Shown here piece after piece: positions 9,248 through 19,123 of a DNA stretch of 64,000 bases. The notes beneath the pieces are model-generated. The model saw only the letters and a program-made list of their open reading frames with translations, did not search any database and had not been told where the DNA came from. The position numbers and the translations under genes are program-made. The DNA is from Tolypothrix sp. FACHB-123 (GTDB lineage: Bacteria > Cyanobacteriota > Cyanobacteriia > Cyanobacteriales > Nostocaceae): positions 1 through 64,000 of the forward strand of contig NZ_JACJRE010000019.1 in the NCBI RefSeq assembly GCF_014697075.1, read 5' to 3'. Each line of letters begins with the position of its first letter. Position 1 is the stretch's first letter.

Positions 9248-10192
9248 TCAATTAGTTTTGACAACTTTAGATTTCATATAGTAGTAAGCTGCTCTTAAAT
9301 TAATTTCCAGTTGTTCTACTAGGGAAGTAACATTCATATATTTTTCTAGAATTTCCTGGGTGACAGCATCTTTTTTATTGTTCTGCCATTTATTAGAAAG
9401 TCCCACAGAAACTAGCTTATTAGCAAATTTTTTCAACTCTGGAAACTCCTGTCTAATCCAAGAACCATTGCTTATATACTGCACAGCCCGAAGGCTTTGG
9501 TTATCAACTTTTAAAGTAGCTGCATTATTACCATGTATTCTGTGAAATGCTAAAACCTCACCAAGGAAGTAACCCTTGCTAAGTGCTACTGCCATAAATT
9601 TGAAATAGAAATCAGTAGATTTAACAGCTTTAGATATAGGCATAGGCAAAAATTTTGCTAATAGCGATCTTCTGAAGCATAATGCAGATGTTGCGGGAAG
9701 AGGAGGAGGAATTCTCCCTGATTTGACAACATCTCTAAAATCACATTCAATAGTAGGACGTTGCGTACTTAATTGGGGTAATAATTCCCCCTTTTCATCT
9801 ACCCACCGGAGATTGTGAAAGCACCATTCCACTTCTGAAGAAGTATTAAATATTTCCACAACTTTTGCAACTTTTTCCGGCAGATAAATATCATCGGCAT
9901 CTAAAAAGCAAATAATTTCTCCGCGACTAGCCTCAAAACCTGCATTGAAGCATGAACATTGTCCACCATTTTCTTTGAGGATAGGAACAATGCGATCGCC
10001 ATAACTTGCTATAATTTTTCGGGAATTATCTTTTGAATCATCATCAACAACAATAACTTCAATATTTTTATATGTTTGATTTAAAGCAGTATCTATTGCT
10101 TCTTTCAAAAAACGTTCGTAGTTATAATTGTCGATGATTATACTAACTAGCGGTTTTGCTTCTATAGATGAGAAATTAGTTGAGGATGTCAT
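9248..10192 (-). CDS. Glycosyltransferase family 2 (GT-A fold)
   Basis: A 314-residue inverting GT2 enzyme. The nucleotide-binding start is VSIIIDNYNYERFLKEAID with VIVVDDDSKDNS, and the metal-binding DXD motif is in ICFLDADDIYLPEKV at about residue 95. The rest has the helical tail typical of cyanobacterial polysaccharide GT2 proteins. It lies in the minus-strand cluster with 55 bases before the GT4 gene at 9212. It probably transfers one sugar in repeat-unit synthesis at the cytoplasmic membrane face. Confidence 0.88.
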   Translation of the reverse strand: MTSSTNFSSIEAKPLVSIIIDNYNYERFLKEAIDTALNQTYKNIEVIVVDDDSKDNSRKIIASYGDRIVPILKENGGQCSCFNAGFEASRGEIICFLDADDIYLPEKVAKVVEIFNTSSEVEWCFHNLRWVDEKGELLPQLSTQRPTIECDFRDVVKSGRIPPPLPATSALCFRRSLLAKFLPMPISKAVKSTDFYFKFMAVALSKGYFLGEVLAFHRIHGNNAATLKVDNQSLRAVQYISNGSWIRQEFPELKKFANKLVSVGLSNKWQNNKKDAVTQEILEKYMNVTSLVEQLEINLRAAYYYMKSKVVKTN

Positions 10193-10343
10193 ATTGATGA
10201 ATTAGTAGAAAAGGGAACTATAAATACAGATATAGATAATGTTAGAATTATGCCTAGCCATTTTACATGAGTTACAAATAATTATTTTCCTTGTCTTCCC
10301 TATCCTTTTTGTTCATATATCAAATAGGAGGGCTATCACAAAT

Positions 10344-11243
10344 TCAAGCTCGCTTAGATTTACCTCCCATATATAATCTTAATTTTTCGGAAATATTTAC
10401 ATATCTTATAAAAAGCATTACCAAAGTAAACTGCAACTTTTGGCTAACTCCATGCAGTTTCTCATCGTTCCAAATTATATAAAAACTTCTAAAGGGAGGT
10501 TTGAAAGTTTCCAATAAATCTACTGCTATTTCCCTTAATGAAGGATTTTTACTCATCAAGCGATCGTGGCTTCCTCCAGCAAAACGAGCAACTCGCTGGC
10601 GAAGCTGGGAAAATGAATGTCTAGCAGGGTGAGCGACAAAAGCGTTATCGGCATAAATTTGCTGGTATCCAGCCGCGTAAACTCGCTGTCCCCATTCCCT
10701 GTCGCCACCAGACTTGAGAGTATCATTAAAACAACCAACACTGTCAATTACATATTTGAATGTAAAAAGATTTGCTGTAACACCATAGCGGCTTTGTTTT
10801 AAGCATCTTTCTTGGGGAAAATCCATAGCAATGCTTTCGTATAGTTCCACAGGAGTTGGCTTATCGGGATTTTGGAAAAAAAGGTCTATTTTTCCAGCCA
10901 CTAATCCACAATTAGGTGTACTAAGCAGACTTTTCACTCCATTTTCAATCCAATTTACGGCTGGAATGCAATCTGAATCTGTAAAAGCTAAAATTTCACC
11001 TTTCGCAATTGAGATTCCTTTGTTGCGAGCCGCATAAGAACCAGTTTTTAGCTCTTGCGTAAAGACAGATTTATGAAATTTTTCTACAATACTTTTAATA
11101 TCATCATCTGAACCATTATCAACTACAATAATTTCATACATATTATGTGGATAACTTTGGTTTTCTAAAGCTTGCAGGCAAAGCTTTAATCGTTCAGAAT
11201 CATTAAATACTGGAATAATTACCGAAACAAAAGATAGTGTCAT
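10344..11243 (-). CDS. Glycosyltransferase family 2 (GT-A fold)
   Basis: A 299-residue GT2 enzyme. It starts MTLSFVSVIIPVFNDSERL, has IIVVDNGSDDD as the first aspartate motif and AFTDSDCIPAVNWIENG as the DXD region, followed by a GGDREWGQRVYAAGY segment that resembles the catalytic-base ED/EW region of the family. A late AVARFAGGSHDRL-type arginine-rich loop is seen. It is co-directional with the neighbouring family 2 gene, 151 bases away. It is probably another repeat-unit transferase; donor unknown. Confidence 0.87.
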   Translation of the reverse strand: MTLSFVSVIIPVFNDSERLKLCLQALENQSYPHNMYEIIVVDNGSDDDIKSIVEKFHKSVFTQELKTGSYAARNKGISIAKGEILAFTDSDCIPAVNWIENGVKSLLSTPNCGLVAGKIDLFFQNPDKPTPVELYESIAMDFPQERCLKQSRYGVTANLFTFKYVIDSVGCFNDTLKSGGDREWGQRVYAAGYQQIYADNAFVAHPARHSFSQLRQRVARFAGGSHDRLMSKNPSLREIAVDLLETFKPPFRSFYIIWNDEKLHGVSQKLQFTLVMLFIRYVNISEKLRLYMGGKSKRA

Positions 11244-11323
11244 AAGGCTATACCGTTAATCATGCTCTATTTCAAAAATATTTACTTAGTGGATGCAGAC
11301 TTAAAAATAGGGCTTGATATTAC

Positions 11324-12433
11324 TTAATAATTAAGATAATGTTCATAAACATTAAGTGTTAACTTGGCAACATAATTCCAATTCCATTGGCTCGCTAACT
11401 TATAATTATAATTGCCCATATTAGATAGAACACTTCGTTTATCAACTACAGAACTCAAAGCTTTTAACAAACCTTCTTCACTATCTGGATCGTATAAAAA
11501 GCCTCCTTGATCGTTTAAAACTTCACCGATGTAGCCCTTATCCGGTGCAATGCAGACTTTGCCAAATGACATAGCTAAAATCAAAGCACCTGATGTAAGA
11601 AATTCACGATAGGGTAATGCAACTAGATCACAAGCATTCATATATACCTGAACTTCCTTATTCTCTACAAATCCAGGTATAAATTTAATATTTTTGTTAT
11701 CTTCTGCTTCTTTGCTAAGTTGAGCAGCCATAACTTCATCACATGGTTTACCAGCGATTAAAAGGAATACGTCATCGTATTTTAGTTGCTTAAAGGCTTG
11801 TATTAGTTTCAATACACCTTTATAAGGATGAATTAATCCAAAAAATAATAATACTAAACTTGAATGGGGAATATTTAACTGCTTTCTTGCTTCTAGCTGG
11901 CTGATACTGTTTTCGTAAATATCAATGTAATTACCATGCGGGATGATAAAGATGTTATTATCTTTCCGTAAATAAAATGTTTTCATAACCTCATGTTTAG
12001 CTGATTCACTATGAACTATAAGTCCATGTGCTATTCTAGACACCAAAATAGAACCAAGTCTGTCTAGTATTAAGTGCTGATTTCTGTGATTTTTAAGATT
12101 ATGAACAGTCCAAATAACTTTAACGTTTGTTAACCTCAAAATTAATAACTGAATAGTAAATAAAGTTAGTTTCAATAAAGACTTTAAAAAGCTAACTTTT
12201 CGTAAAAAGAAATGGTCTAGCCAATGTATGTGCAAGATATTGGCTTTTTTTTGTTTAATTGTGGATAATAAATTTAAAGTACTACAACTAGTAGGTTCTA
12301 TGTTAACACCCAAGGCAATCAAGTTTTCAGTCAACTGTGTTTGATATGGATTCTCCTGAGTGTACCAGGGTGCAAATACTACTCGTAAGCTAGTCATTCT
12401 GTCATGATTTGTTGCTAAATTCATTATTTTCAT
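11324..12433 (-). CDS. Glycosyltransferase family 4
   Basis: A 369-residue GT-B protein. After a short lead it reads MTSLRVVFAPWYTQENPYQTQ, so the internal ATG 12 codons in is an alternative start; no strong ribosome site precedes either. The segment ANILHIHWLDHFFLR followed by VIWTVHNLKNH is characteristic of a GT4 subgroup found in cyanobacterial and rhizobial capsule clusters. The donor half has LLFFGLIHPYKGVLKLI and PYREFLTSGALILAMSFGK, a variant of the usual E-x7-E region in which the first glutamate is kept. It is followed upstream by a 450-base non-coding gap. Confidence 0.84.
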   Translation of the reverse strand: MKIMNLATNHDRMTSLRVVFAPWYTQENPYQTQLTENLIALGVNIEPTSCSTLNLLSTIKQKKANILHIHWLDHFFLRKVSFLKSLLKLTLFTIQLLILRLTNVKVIWTVHNLKNHRNQHLILDRLGSILVSRIAHGLIVHSESAKHEVMKTFYLRKDNNIFIIPHGNYIDIYENSISQLEARKQLNIPHSSLVLLFFGLIHPYKGVLKLIQAFKQLKYDDVFLLIAGKPCDEVMAAQLSKEAEDNKNIKFIPGFVENKEVQVYMNACDLVALPYREFLTSGALILAMSFGKVCIAPDKGYIGEVLNDQGGFLYDPDSEEGLLKALSSVVDKRSVLSNMGNYNYKLASQWNWNYVAKLTLNVYEHYLNY

Positions 12434-12885
12434 AAACTATTTCTATGTTTTTCAAGTCGATCAGCAATGATTTAAACTGAAGTTCTAGTATACATTTCTA
12501 ATCTTAGAACCATTTTTGAGAAGCTTCTTGCAAAAGAAGCAAATTTCTTTGCTAGGTATATATAGTTTCTAAAAACAATCACAAATTATTCCAAATTTGT
12601 AAAATTATGAGAATCCAAACTACTGCCTGTGCATAGAGAAAAAGATGTGTTTGATAGAAAAGGAACACCATAATAAAAAGGGTTTAATGGTTTAATTTTC
12701 ATGCTTGTCTTTGAAAAAATTGGATTACATAAATGTCTGCTAAACTATATAATTTATCCAGAGAAGCAACATAATCTAGAAACATTTTTTTGTGATTTAT
12801 TAAAAAATATCTTGACAAGTATTGCCAAAAATCTATATTTCATAATGATATGTTGCTAAACTGGATTCTTCTTGTCTAGGTTTTC
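12434..12885. other. 452-base non-coding gap inside the exopolysaccharide cluster
   Basis: A+T-rich with no supported open frame on either strand. It is the longest gap within the otherwise compact minus-strand cluster, so it may hold a secondary promoter for the downstream glycosyltransferase genes. I see no clear operator, hairpin or repeat in it. Confidence 0.5.
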
Positions 12886-14121
12886 TTACATCTGATTTAA
12901 TATCAGAGAAATCATTTCAAAGTTACTTTCTGAATCTTTCTTAACCCTTGGCAATACCTCTTTGAGTTGAGCGGCTATTTCTTGTCGGCAGTTCCAGGCA
13001 TTACAGATAGCAGTATAGGTTTTATCAGGGTCAAGAAACTGATCAATTGGGATGAGCAAACCTTTATGAAGAGACTCGGTTCCCAATAGGTTGGTCATAA
13101 TTCCTTCTGCCTTGATAGAATACCCAACTGCAACAGTGCAGATACCACTGGAGAGTCCGGCAATAGCAGCGTGCATCCGCTCGGCAATCACCATGTCGCA
13201 GGCTCCAATCAGCCCTTTGAACTCCGCAGCTGAGTGATCGGCTCCAACCAAGCGAATGCGTGGATCGAAATCAAAGCTTCTGAGCAGGTGTGTTGCAGCA
13301 ATCCGATCATCATTACTTGCGTAAGTCTCCTGGACATGGGGAATAATCAGAACTTGGGCATTGAGTTCATCAATAATTGTTTTGATTACCTGTTGCCAAG
13401 CCTTTATATGTGTTTCGTAATCGCAACCAGAATACTTACTTATCCCCTGACTCACTGCGACAGCAATAACTGGCCGGTCTTTTTTAATGCAGTAAGAACT
13501 CAGCATATTAGCTACCTGCTGAGGCGGAGGTGGAGCCAGCAAGAAAGCAGGGTCAGCAGTAAGTTTGACCAAATCTGTCGAAAGACCAAGTTTTTGAATT
13601 AAGTATTTGTATGAAATCTCCTCCCGAACCGTAATCAGCTTTGAGCGGCGGGCAACGTTTACAAAAGCCTGGGCTTCTTCATCGGTTTTGAATGGCCCGA
13701 TGGATTGAGCCAAAAACACTACGGGTAAATTCGCTTCTAATGCTAATTGCAGTGGTTGGAGATGTCTGTGGAGAGAGCCATAATCAGAGCTAAAGACATC
13801 GCCGCCAGAAGCAATCACAACTGATGCTTCACGCATTGCTTTCATAGCAGGTGTTTCTTGAGGTTCAACAGTCTTAGAAAATGGGAGCTTGGCACGCCAT
13901 CGTTGAAGACGACTACGCAAAGAAGAATTAGAAAAAGGGGTAGCTTCAATTAATTTGGTGTCATACTGATGCAGTCGAATTTCATCATAATCAGGCGTTC
14001 TTGTCAAAATACTAATTGGGAGATGAGGAGAACGCTGACGCAACTGCTCCACTGTGGGTACAACTAATGCTTCTACTCCGCGATTGCGTAACCCTGTAAT
14101 CCCTGTAATCAATACGTTCAC
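12886..14121 (-). CDS. Polysaccharide pyruvyl transferase family protein (CsaB/WcaK type)
   Basis: A 411-residue protein that probably moves pyruvate from phosphoenolpyruvate to a sugar as a ketal, giving the polymer negative charge. It begins MNVLITGITGLRNRGVEALV, has PVVFLAQSIGPFK in the middle, and its last third has DMVIAERMHAAIAGLSSGICTVAVGY, the conserved R-x-H pocket of this GT-B-like family. Its start lies 45 bases downstream of the FrhB-like gene, a pairing often seen in capsule loci. The acceptor sugar cannot be told. Confidence 0.87.
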   Translation of the reverse strand: MNVLITGITGLRNRGVEALVVPTVEQLRQRSPHLPISILTRTPDYDEIRLHQYDTKLIEATPFSNSSLRSRLQRWRAKLPFSKTVEPQETPAMKAMREASVVIASGGDVFSSDYGSLHRHLQPLQLALEANLPVVFLAQSIGPFKTDEEAQAFVNVARRSKLITVREEISYKYLIQKLGLSTDLVKLTADPAFLLAPPPPQQVANMLSSYCIKKDRPVIAVAVSQGISKYSGCDYETHIKAWQQVIKTIIDELNAQVLIIPHVQETYASNDDRIAATHLLRSFDFDPRIRLVGADHSAAEFKGLIGACDMVIAERMHAAIAGLSSGICTVAVGYSIKAEGIMTNLLGTESLHKGLLIPIDQFLDPDKTYTAICNAWNCRQEIAAQLKEVLPRVKKDSESNFEMISLILNQM

Positions 14122-14166
14122 TGTTCAACTCCTATTAACACTAAATAACTATTTACATCTAATACT

Positions 14167-15639
14167 TCATATACGCGATGCAAGTAAGTCCCATCCCATT
14201 TCTTGAAATCGACGCTTAAGATATTTCTTAATACGTGATAACCCTTTTTTCCATAAGGGTGGTTGGTAAAGAGAATCATAAGTTGTAACAAGAGGCTCCA
14301 TCATTTTTTTGAAAACATCAAAACTGTTCATTTGTATAGATTTATAGAATGCAATATGACTCTCATTTGCCATTAGCATTCTCAATATATAAATCTTTTT
14401 GAGTCTCTCGTTAAGATGCTTAGCCGCTGCTTTAACTCGCTTATTAGGTCGCCACTGCTTTGCTTTATCTTTCAAATATAAACGGTAGGCTAGACCCTCA
14501 CGCCGATGACGTAAACCACTATCCTGTGATTTAGCTACAGCATCTGCATTAATATAATCTAAATGTAGCCGTCCACCGTTTATCCCATCCTCAATTAGAT
14601 GTTTGATAACTGGATTACGTACAACAATAACATTAGTTCCCTGGCTATCTTTGACATAATCAGGAAGCCAAGCATCTCCAACTGTGACATCGGCCGTTTC
14701 AGCAACTACATCATCGCAATAATCACATGCTTCATATTTAAAGAAGCCATGTCCCCACAGATAACCAAAGAATTCAAAATTTGATTTAGTTATGCTAACT
14801 TCCTGATGATTCTGAGATCCTTTAACCTCAACACCATATTTATTAGCATCCTGTCCAGGTATTTTTTTGCGAAAGTCAATAGATTGGAGTTTTCCAGGTG
14901 CAATTCCACACTGCCAAGCAAACATTTCCGCAAAGCGAGTGCTTTTCAGATGTCCGCATACAAGACCAACACAGAAATGAATGCGATCGCTAATTACTTG
15001 ATCTTTTTTTGCCAGCAAACGAACTGCTTTAATAAAGCATGGAACTCCCACTATTGCATATCTTCCTGGTCGGTTCCGTACAATGCTCAGTACTTCTGAC
15101 ATTTCAACTGGATAGTAACGTGACTTTGCACCTGCACGGATTTGCTCAACCGATTCAGAAATTCTAAAACTAAACAGCTTGGAATCAGTTTCTGAGGGTT
15201 TTTGCTCATGCACATGAATGACGGCATCAATTAATCCATGATTGAAAAGTTCAGTTATAATCCATGTACCCATTCCCCCAGAACTACCGTATTTACGAAA
15301 ATTATTTTCTGTAACATATCCAGCATAAGTTGCTAGATGATAACCAATTCGACTATGATGCTGACATTCTTGAGCGAAAAGCTCTTTCCCTATCTCATCT
15401 TCATTAGGAGCAGTATCAGAAAAAGGACATACATCTAGTATGGCTAAATTTTCATTTTTTTGTTCATTTGATTGTTCCAGCGATGCACAAAAACGACCGT
15501 ATCTATCTAATTTTATGGTGATGGGTGAATCGGAAACTGATGCACATGCACCGCAGCCAATACAATACCCACCATCAACTACAGTCTGAAATAGTTTAGA
15601 GATATCATTGGGTTGTTCTTCATTGAATGTTGTATTCAT
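14167..15639 (-). CDS. Coenzyme F420 hydrogenase/dehydrogenase beta-subunit-like (FrhB) flavo-iron-sulfur protein
   Basis: A 490-residue protein. Near residue 25 it has GGYCIGCGACASV, a partial ferredoxin-type cluster motif. It then has KYGSSGGMGTWIITELFNHG and YAIVGVPCFIKAVRLL, the FAD-binding FrhB fold, and later ACDYCDDVVAETADVTVGDAW with further cysteines. Cyanobacteria use such FrhB-like proteins for several flavin redox reactions, so true F420 use is not implied. The adjacent pyruvyl transferase suggests it modifies the same polysaccharide, but the reaction is unknown. The C-terminal 110 residues are basic and unlike the core family. Confidence 0.82.
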   Translation of the reverse strand: MNTTFNEEQPNDISKLFQTVVDGGYCIGCGACASVSDSPITIKLDRYGRFCASLEQSNEQKNENLAILDVCPFSDTAPNEDEIGKELFAQECQHHSRIGYHLATYAGYVTENNFRKYGSSGGMGTWIITELFNHGLIDAVIHVHEQKPSETDSKLFSFRISESVEQIRAGAKSRYYPVEMSEVLSIVRNRPGRYAIVGVPCFIKAVRLLAKKDQVISDRIHFCVGLVCGHLKSTRFAEMFAWQCGIAPGKLQSIDFRKKIPGQDANKYGVEVKGSQNHQEVSITKSNFEFFGYLWGHGFFKYEACDYCDDVVAETADVTVGDAWLPDYVKDSQGTNVIVVRNPVIKHLIEDGINGGRLHLDYINADAVAKSQDSGLRHRREGLAYRLYLKDKAKQWRPNKRVKAAAKHLNERLKKIYILRMLMANESHIAFYKSIQMNSFDVFKKMMEPLVTTYDSLYQPPLWKKGLSRIKKYLKRRFQEMGWDLLASRI

Positions 15640-15706
15640 ACTGAAATTTTTGTAAGTTAGTACTCGGATAAATTCTTAACTTCCACCAAACCCAATCCTT
15701 AGAGCT

Positions 15707-17239
15707 TTATTTTTGTATATCTTTCCTTTTTCGTTTAAAGATGACAGGAATTAAGTCCTTAAAATCCTGAAGTGCCTTCCTTCCTGCCGGAAAAGCCGCA
15801 AGTATTAATAAAGTTGTTCCTAGGTTGATGACAAATGCGATAACAATACCAATTAGAGGATGGGGAAAATCAATATACCGACGAACGGCAATCATAACTA
15901 CAAAGGCGCATAATGAAGCAAAGGTAGAAGGAGCTATTGTGCGGTAAATGTCTTTGGTTCTCACTGAACCAGCACGTCCAACAAACCAAAACAGTATTGG
16001 GGTACGAATCAGAAGCCCTGATATAGAATAAGATGCAGCTACTCCGCTTGCGCCCCAAGGTAACCCAGCAATAATCGAAATTATTGATAAAGTACTACCA
16101 ATTGCGCCCCATTGCACCATATGATTAGTACGATTTTGGGTAATAAAAATCCATCCAGTAGTATTTGCCACAGGTTGAGTAAAAGCTGCAATACCTAAAA
16201 TAGAAAATATACGACCCACTTCCGCCCATTGATCGCCTAAAAGTAACCACACTAACCAGTCAGATGTGGCAATCATAAAGGCAACGAGTGGTGTTGTGAG
16301 CATACTTATTTTTTCCAGAACTCGCAGATATGTCTGTCGATACCGTTCTGGAGAATCTGTCAATCTACTCAAGGTCGGTACAGCTACAGCCGCAATGGGT
16401 GAGTTAATTTGATTGAGTGGTAAGAGTAATAACTGGTAAGCTTTGGCATATACACCTAATTGCTGCGCACCCCAAACTCTCCCAATCAGTACGTTATCTA
16501 GATTGCGGGAAAAGTAATTCATGATACTGAAACCTGTGAGGTTACGGCCAAAGGCTAGCATGGAGCGAGTATCTGATTTTCGACTAGGAAAACCTGGACG
16601 CCAACTACAAACCATCCAAAGTCCCACAGTACCAACCAATCCTGTAACCAAAGGCATAATTACCAAGGCCCAGTAACTCAATCCATACCAAGCAGCAACA
16701 ATCGCCGCCGCCAAACCAATCCCCATTGAGAGAAGATCGTTAATAACTAGGGCTTTAAAATCCATCTGGCGATTGAGCAACGCAGAGTGTTGAACACCCA
16801 AACTGCCAATGATGAACCCAGTTGCTAGTGCTAGACTAATCCAAATTAAACGGGGTTCATGATAAAAAGCTGCAATTACAGGTGCGATCGCCATAGTGAC
16901 GATCGCGGTCAATACACCTAATCCTACATTAATCCAAAATAGATTACTAACTTGTTGGTGATTAATCTCCTCCTTCTGGACTGTAGCCATTGACAATCCC
17001 AAATCCTTAAACAGGAGAACGAACCCAGTAACCGTAGTGACCATACCAATTAAGCCATAATCTTGCGGTGTTAGTAGTCGAGCCAACACTGTATTAGATA
17101 CCAAATTCAAGCTGAACTTGAAGATTTGGGCAATCATGGTAAATGCACCACCCCTAACAGACCGACTTTTGAGATCGGCCTTGAGATGATCGGTACGGAA
17201 GTACTTTATATTCTTGTCGCTAGAAGAAATATTTTTCAT
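15707..17239 (-). CDS. Wzx-type polysaccharide flippase (MOP superfamily)
   Basis: A 510-residue integral membrane protein with about 14 hydrophobic segments that should flip lipid-linked repeat units across the cytoplasmic membrane. After a soluble 20-residue lead it has SVRGGAFTMIAQIFKFSLNL and VLARLLTPQDYGLIGMVTTV, the standard opening of the WzxC/lipopolysaccharide flippase family, and later NLDNVLIGRVWGAQQLGVYA. It lies between the wecG-like gene and the FrhB-like gene. Together with the membrane protein at 1-1428 it points to a Wzx/Wzy-dependent pathway. Confidence 0.9.
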   Translation of the reverse strand: MKNISSSDKNIKYFRTDHLKADLKSRSVRGGAFTMIAQIFKFSLNLVSNTVLARLLTPQDYGLIGMVTTVTGFVLLFKDLGLSMATVQKEEINHQQVSNLFWINVGLGVLTAIVTMAIAPVIAAFYHEPRLIWISLALATGFIIGSLGVQHSALLNRQMDFKALVINDLLSMGIGLAAAIVAAWYGLSYWALVIMPLVTGLVGTVGLWMVCSWRPGFPSRKSDTRSMLAFGRNLTGFSIMNYFSRNLDNVLIGRVWGAQQLGVYAKAYQLLLLPLNQINSPIAAVAVPTLSRLTDSPERYRQTYLRVLEKISMLTTPLVAFMIATSDWLVWLLLGDQWAEVGRIFSILGIAAFTQPVANTTGWIFITQNRTNHMVQWGAIGSTLSIISIIAGLPWGASGVAASYSISGLLIRTPILFWFVGRAGSVRTKDIYRTIAPSTFASLCAFVVMIAVRRYIDFPHPLIGIVIAFVINLGTTLLILAAFPAGRKALQDFKDLIPVIFKRKRKDIQK

Positions 17240-17415
17240 GAAACATGGCTAGATGAAAAATTATTGGTGGCTTCCGTTAATCCAGAAACAGCAATATGGC
17301 TGGAACACTTTAATTAGGTAGCAGATGGCTTTTAGTTTTCACGACTAAAGGCAGGATATCCAACAGCATGGATTTCCCTGATGCTTAAGAGTAAATGACT
17401 ATAATAGTGAATGAT

Positions 17416-18213
17416 TCAATCTCCAGTGCTGTCAACTAAGACTTCTGTGGCACGATTGGATGAAAGTATTTGTTTAATTGCCAGCCACATAAAAGGCGGA
17501 ATTGTTTTCATATAGCGTCCCCACAACCGTCGCGGTTCTTGAATCCAGCGATAAAGCCACTCAAATCCTAATTCTCTCACTAGTCTTGGCGCTCGCTTGT
17601 GAATGCCTGCGTACACTGGGAAAACTCCACCAATACCAATCATGACAGCCTGGATTTTCCCTTTATGCTGAGCCATCCATTTTTCTTGCTTGGGACATCC
17701 TAGAGATACGAATACCAAACCTGCACCACTAGCATTAATTTTTTGGTTTAAAGCTGTGTCTTCAGCTTCGGTAAGAGGGCGAAATGGTAAAGGTTCCATC
17801 GCCGCTATTTTCAGTTTGGGAAATTCTTGCTCTAGTCTTTTCCGCATTCTTGACAGAACTTCTGTGTGCGAACCGAGAAAGTAGACGCTTAAATTTTGTA
17901 TTTGCGCTAGCTTACATAATTCTTGGAGAATATCCATTCCTGCTACGCGATCTTGGGAACGCGCACCCATTAGCCGCATCATCCACACTAAAGGCATACC
18001 ATCAGGCGTAACGACATCTGCATTTTTAACTACAGTAGCAAACTCTGGATTCCAATGAGCTTCCATGAGCATGTGGACATTGGCTACGCATACTGTTCTA
18101 CTTTCGCGGGCGATCGCCCAGTCAACGATCGTTTGCATCTGATCTTTAAATCTTAAGGCAGTAATGGGAAAATCCAGAACTTCTTTTGTAGGCAAAATCG
18201 CTATCTCTCCCAT
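17416..18213 (-). CDS. WecG/TagA/CpsF family glycosyltransferase (GT26)
   Basis: A 265-residue GT26 enzyme that acts early in chain synthesis, usually adding N-acetylmannosaminuronate, N-acetylmannosamine or glucose to an undecaprenyl-linked sugar. It shows VCVANVHMLMEAHWNPEF, then ADVVTPDGMPLVWMMRLMG with the catalytic-base aspartate, GLVFVSLGCPKQEKWM, and the C-terminal basic GFEWLYRWIQEPRRLWGRY that holds it on the membrane. A strong AGGAGG ribosome site precedes ATG 18213. It is the first gene of the minus-strand cluster. Confidence 0.9.
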   Translation of the reverse strand: MGEIAILPTKEVLDFPITALRFKDQMQTIVDWAIARESRTVCVANVHMLMEAHWNPEFATVVKNADVVTPDGMPLVWMMRLMGARSQDRVAGMDILQELCKLAQIQNLSVYFLGSHTEVLSRMRKRLEQEFPKLKIAAMEPLPFRPLTEAEDTALNQKINASGAGLVFVSLGCPKQEKWMAQHKGKIQAVMIGIGGVFPVYAGIHKRAPRLVRELGFEWLYRWIQEPRRLWGRYMKTIPPFMWLAIKQILSSNRATEVLVDSTGD

Positions 18214-19123
18214 AAATTCCTCCTGGTGTCAAAGACAAAAATTATCAACATCAACTAGTACATTTCCAACTGGGAAACAATTAGGTGGTACTATTGCTGT
18301 TTTTCTTCCTAAGCTTATGGCATGGTCTGGCACACACACGCGGAGATGCAATAGCTTTATCCGTAAATTCTGGTAACCCTGGTATTTTTAAATATATTAC
18401 CACCGTATATAAGCTTACACGTTGAACTAAGGATTTTCCCAATACTCCGAACAAACTTTATGGTTACTTCATAATTAGTTTACTTTTGCTTTATGCAAAC
18501 ATTACATTGAGTTTAAATGTAATTCAATTATCGGCTTAGATTAATCACTTTTTAACTATTTGGTCAAATAAGGCTGGGAAGGTAGAGCCATTTGTCTTGA
18601 ATATATAAATTTGGTCAATTAGAATACCCTATGACAAGGAATAAAAAATCAGGTTAAGTTTTGGTTAATCTAGATTATTGTGGCTGAATATTTTTGATTC
18701 GCATTAAGTGTGGTTAGTTATTGATGATTTTTACAGGGTAAAATATACTATCGGCTGTAATTTGTAAGTACAGACAATTAAATTAATTTGATATTAAAAT
18801 GCAGATAAATATAAAAATTTACTTACTTTTATTTTTTCGTAAATAGTAAATATTAATTTTTAGTCCTGGAAAAACATTTTACTATCCAAACACCTCAAAC
18901 CCTTCTGCCAGAAGTCTTTTCGCTGTTTGTCAAAAATCAAAAAAATGATTTTTAAGTAGTTTTTAATTGCATAATTAATTATTTAATATACTTCCATAGT
19001 GATTTACATCTACCTGAATGAGGATTTACACAAAAGTAATGATAAATTCGATTTTTATTCTTAAATTCAAAATATTTATTTATATAAAGTAGTTATTTGT
19101 GATTTTTGTAACTGCCGAGCAGT
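18214..19123. other. 910-base A+T-rich leader region of the exopolysaccharide cluster
   Basis: No convincing coding frame. It precedes the first gene of the minus-strand cluster and presumably contains its promoter and leader. I see many A/T runs but no confident promoter boxes. Confidence 0.5.

Noticed and set aside
18214..19123. A transposon or prophage in the A+T-rich leader
   Set aside because: No inverted ends, target duplication or phage-like frame seen; A+T-rich composition alone is not evidence.
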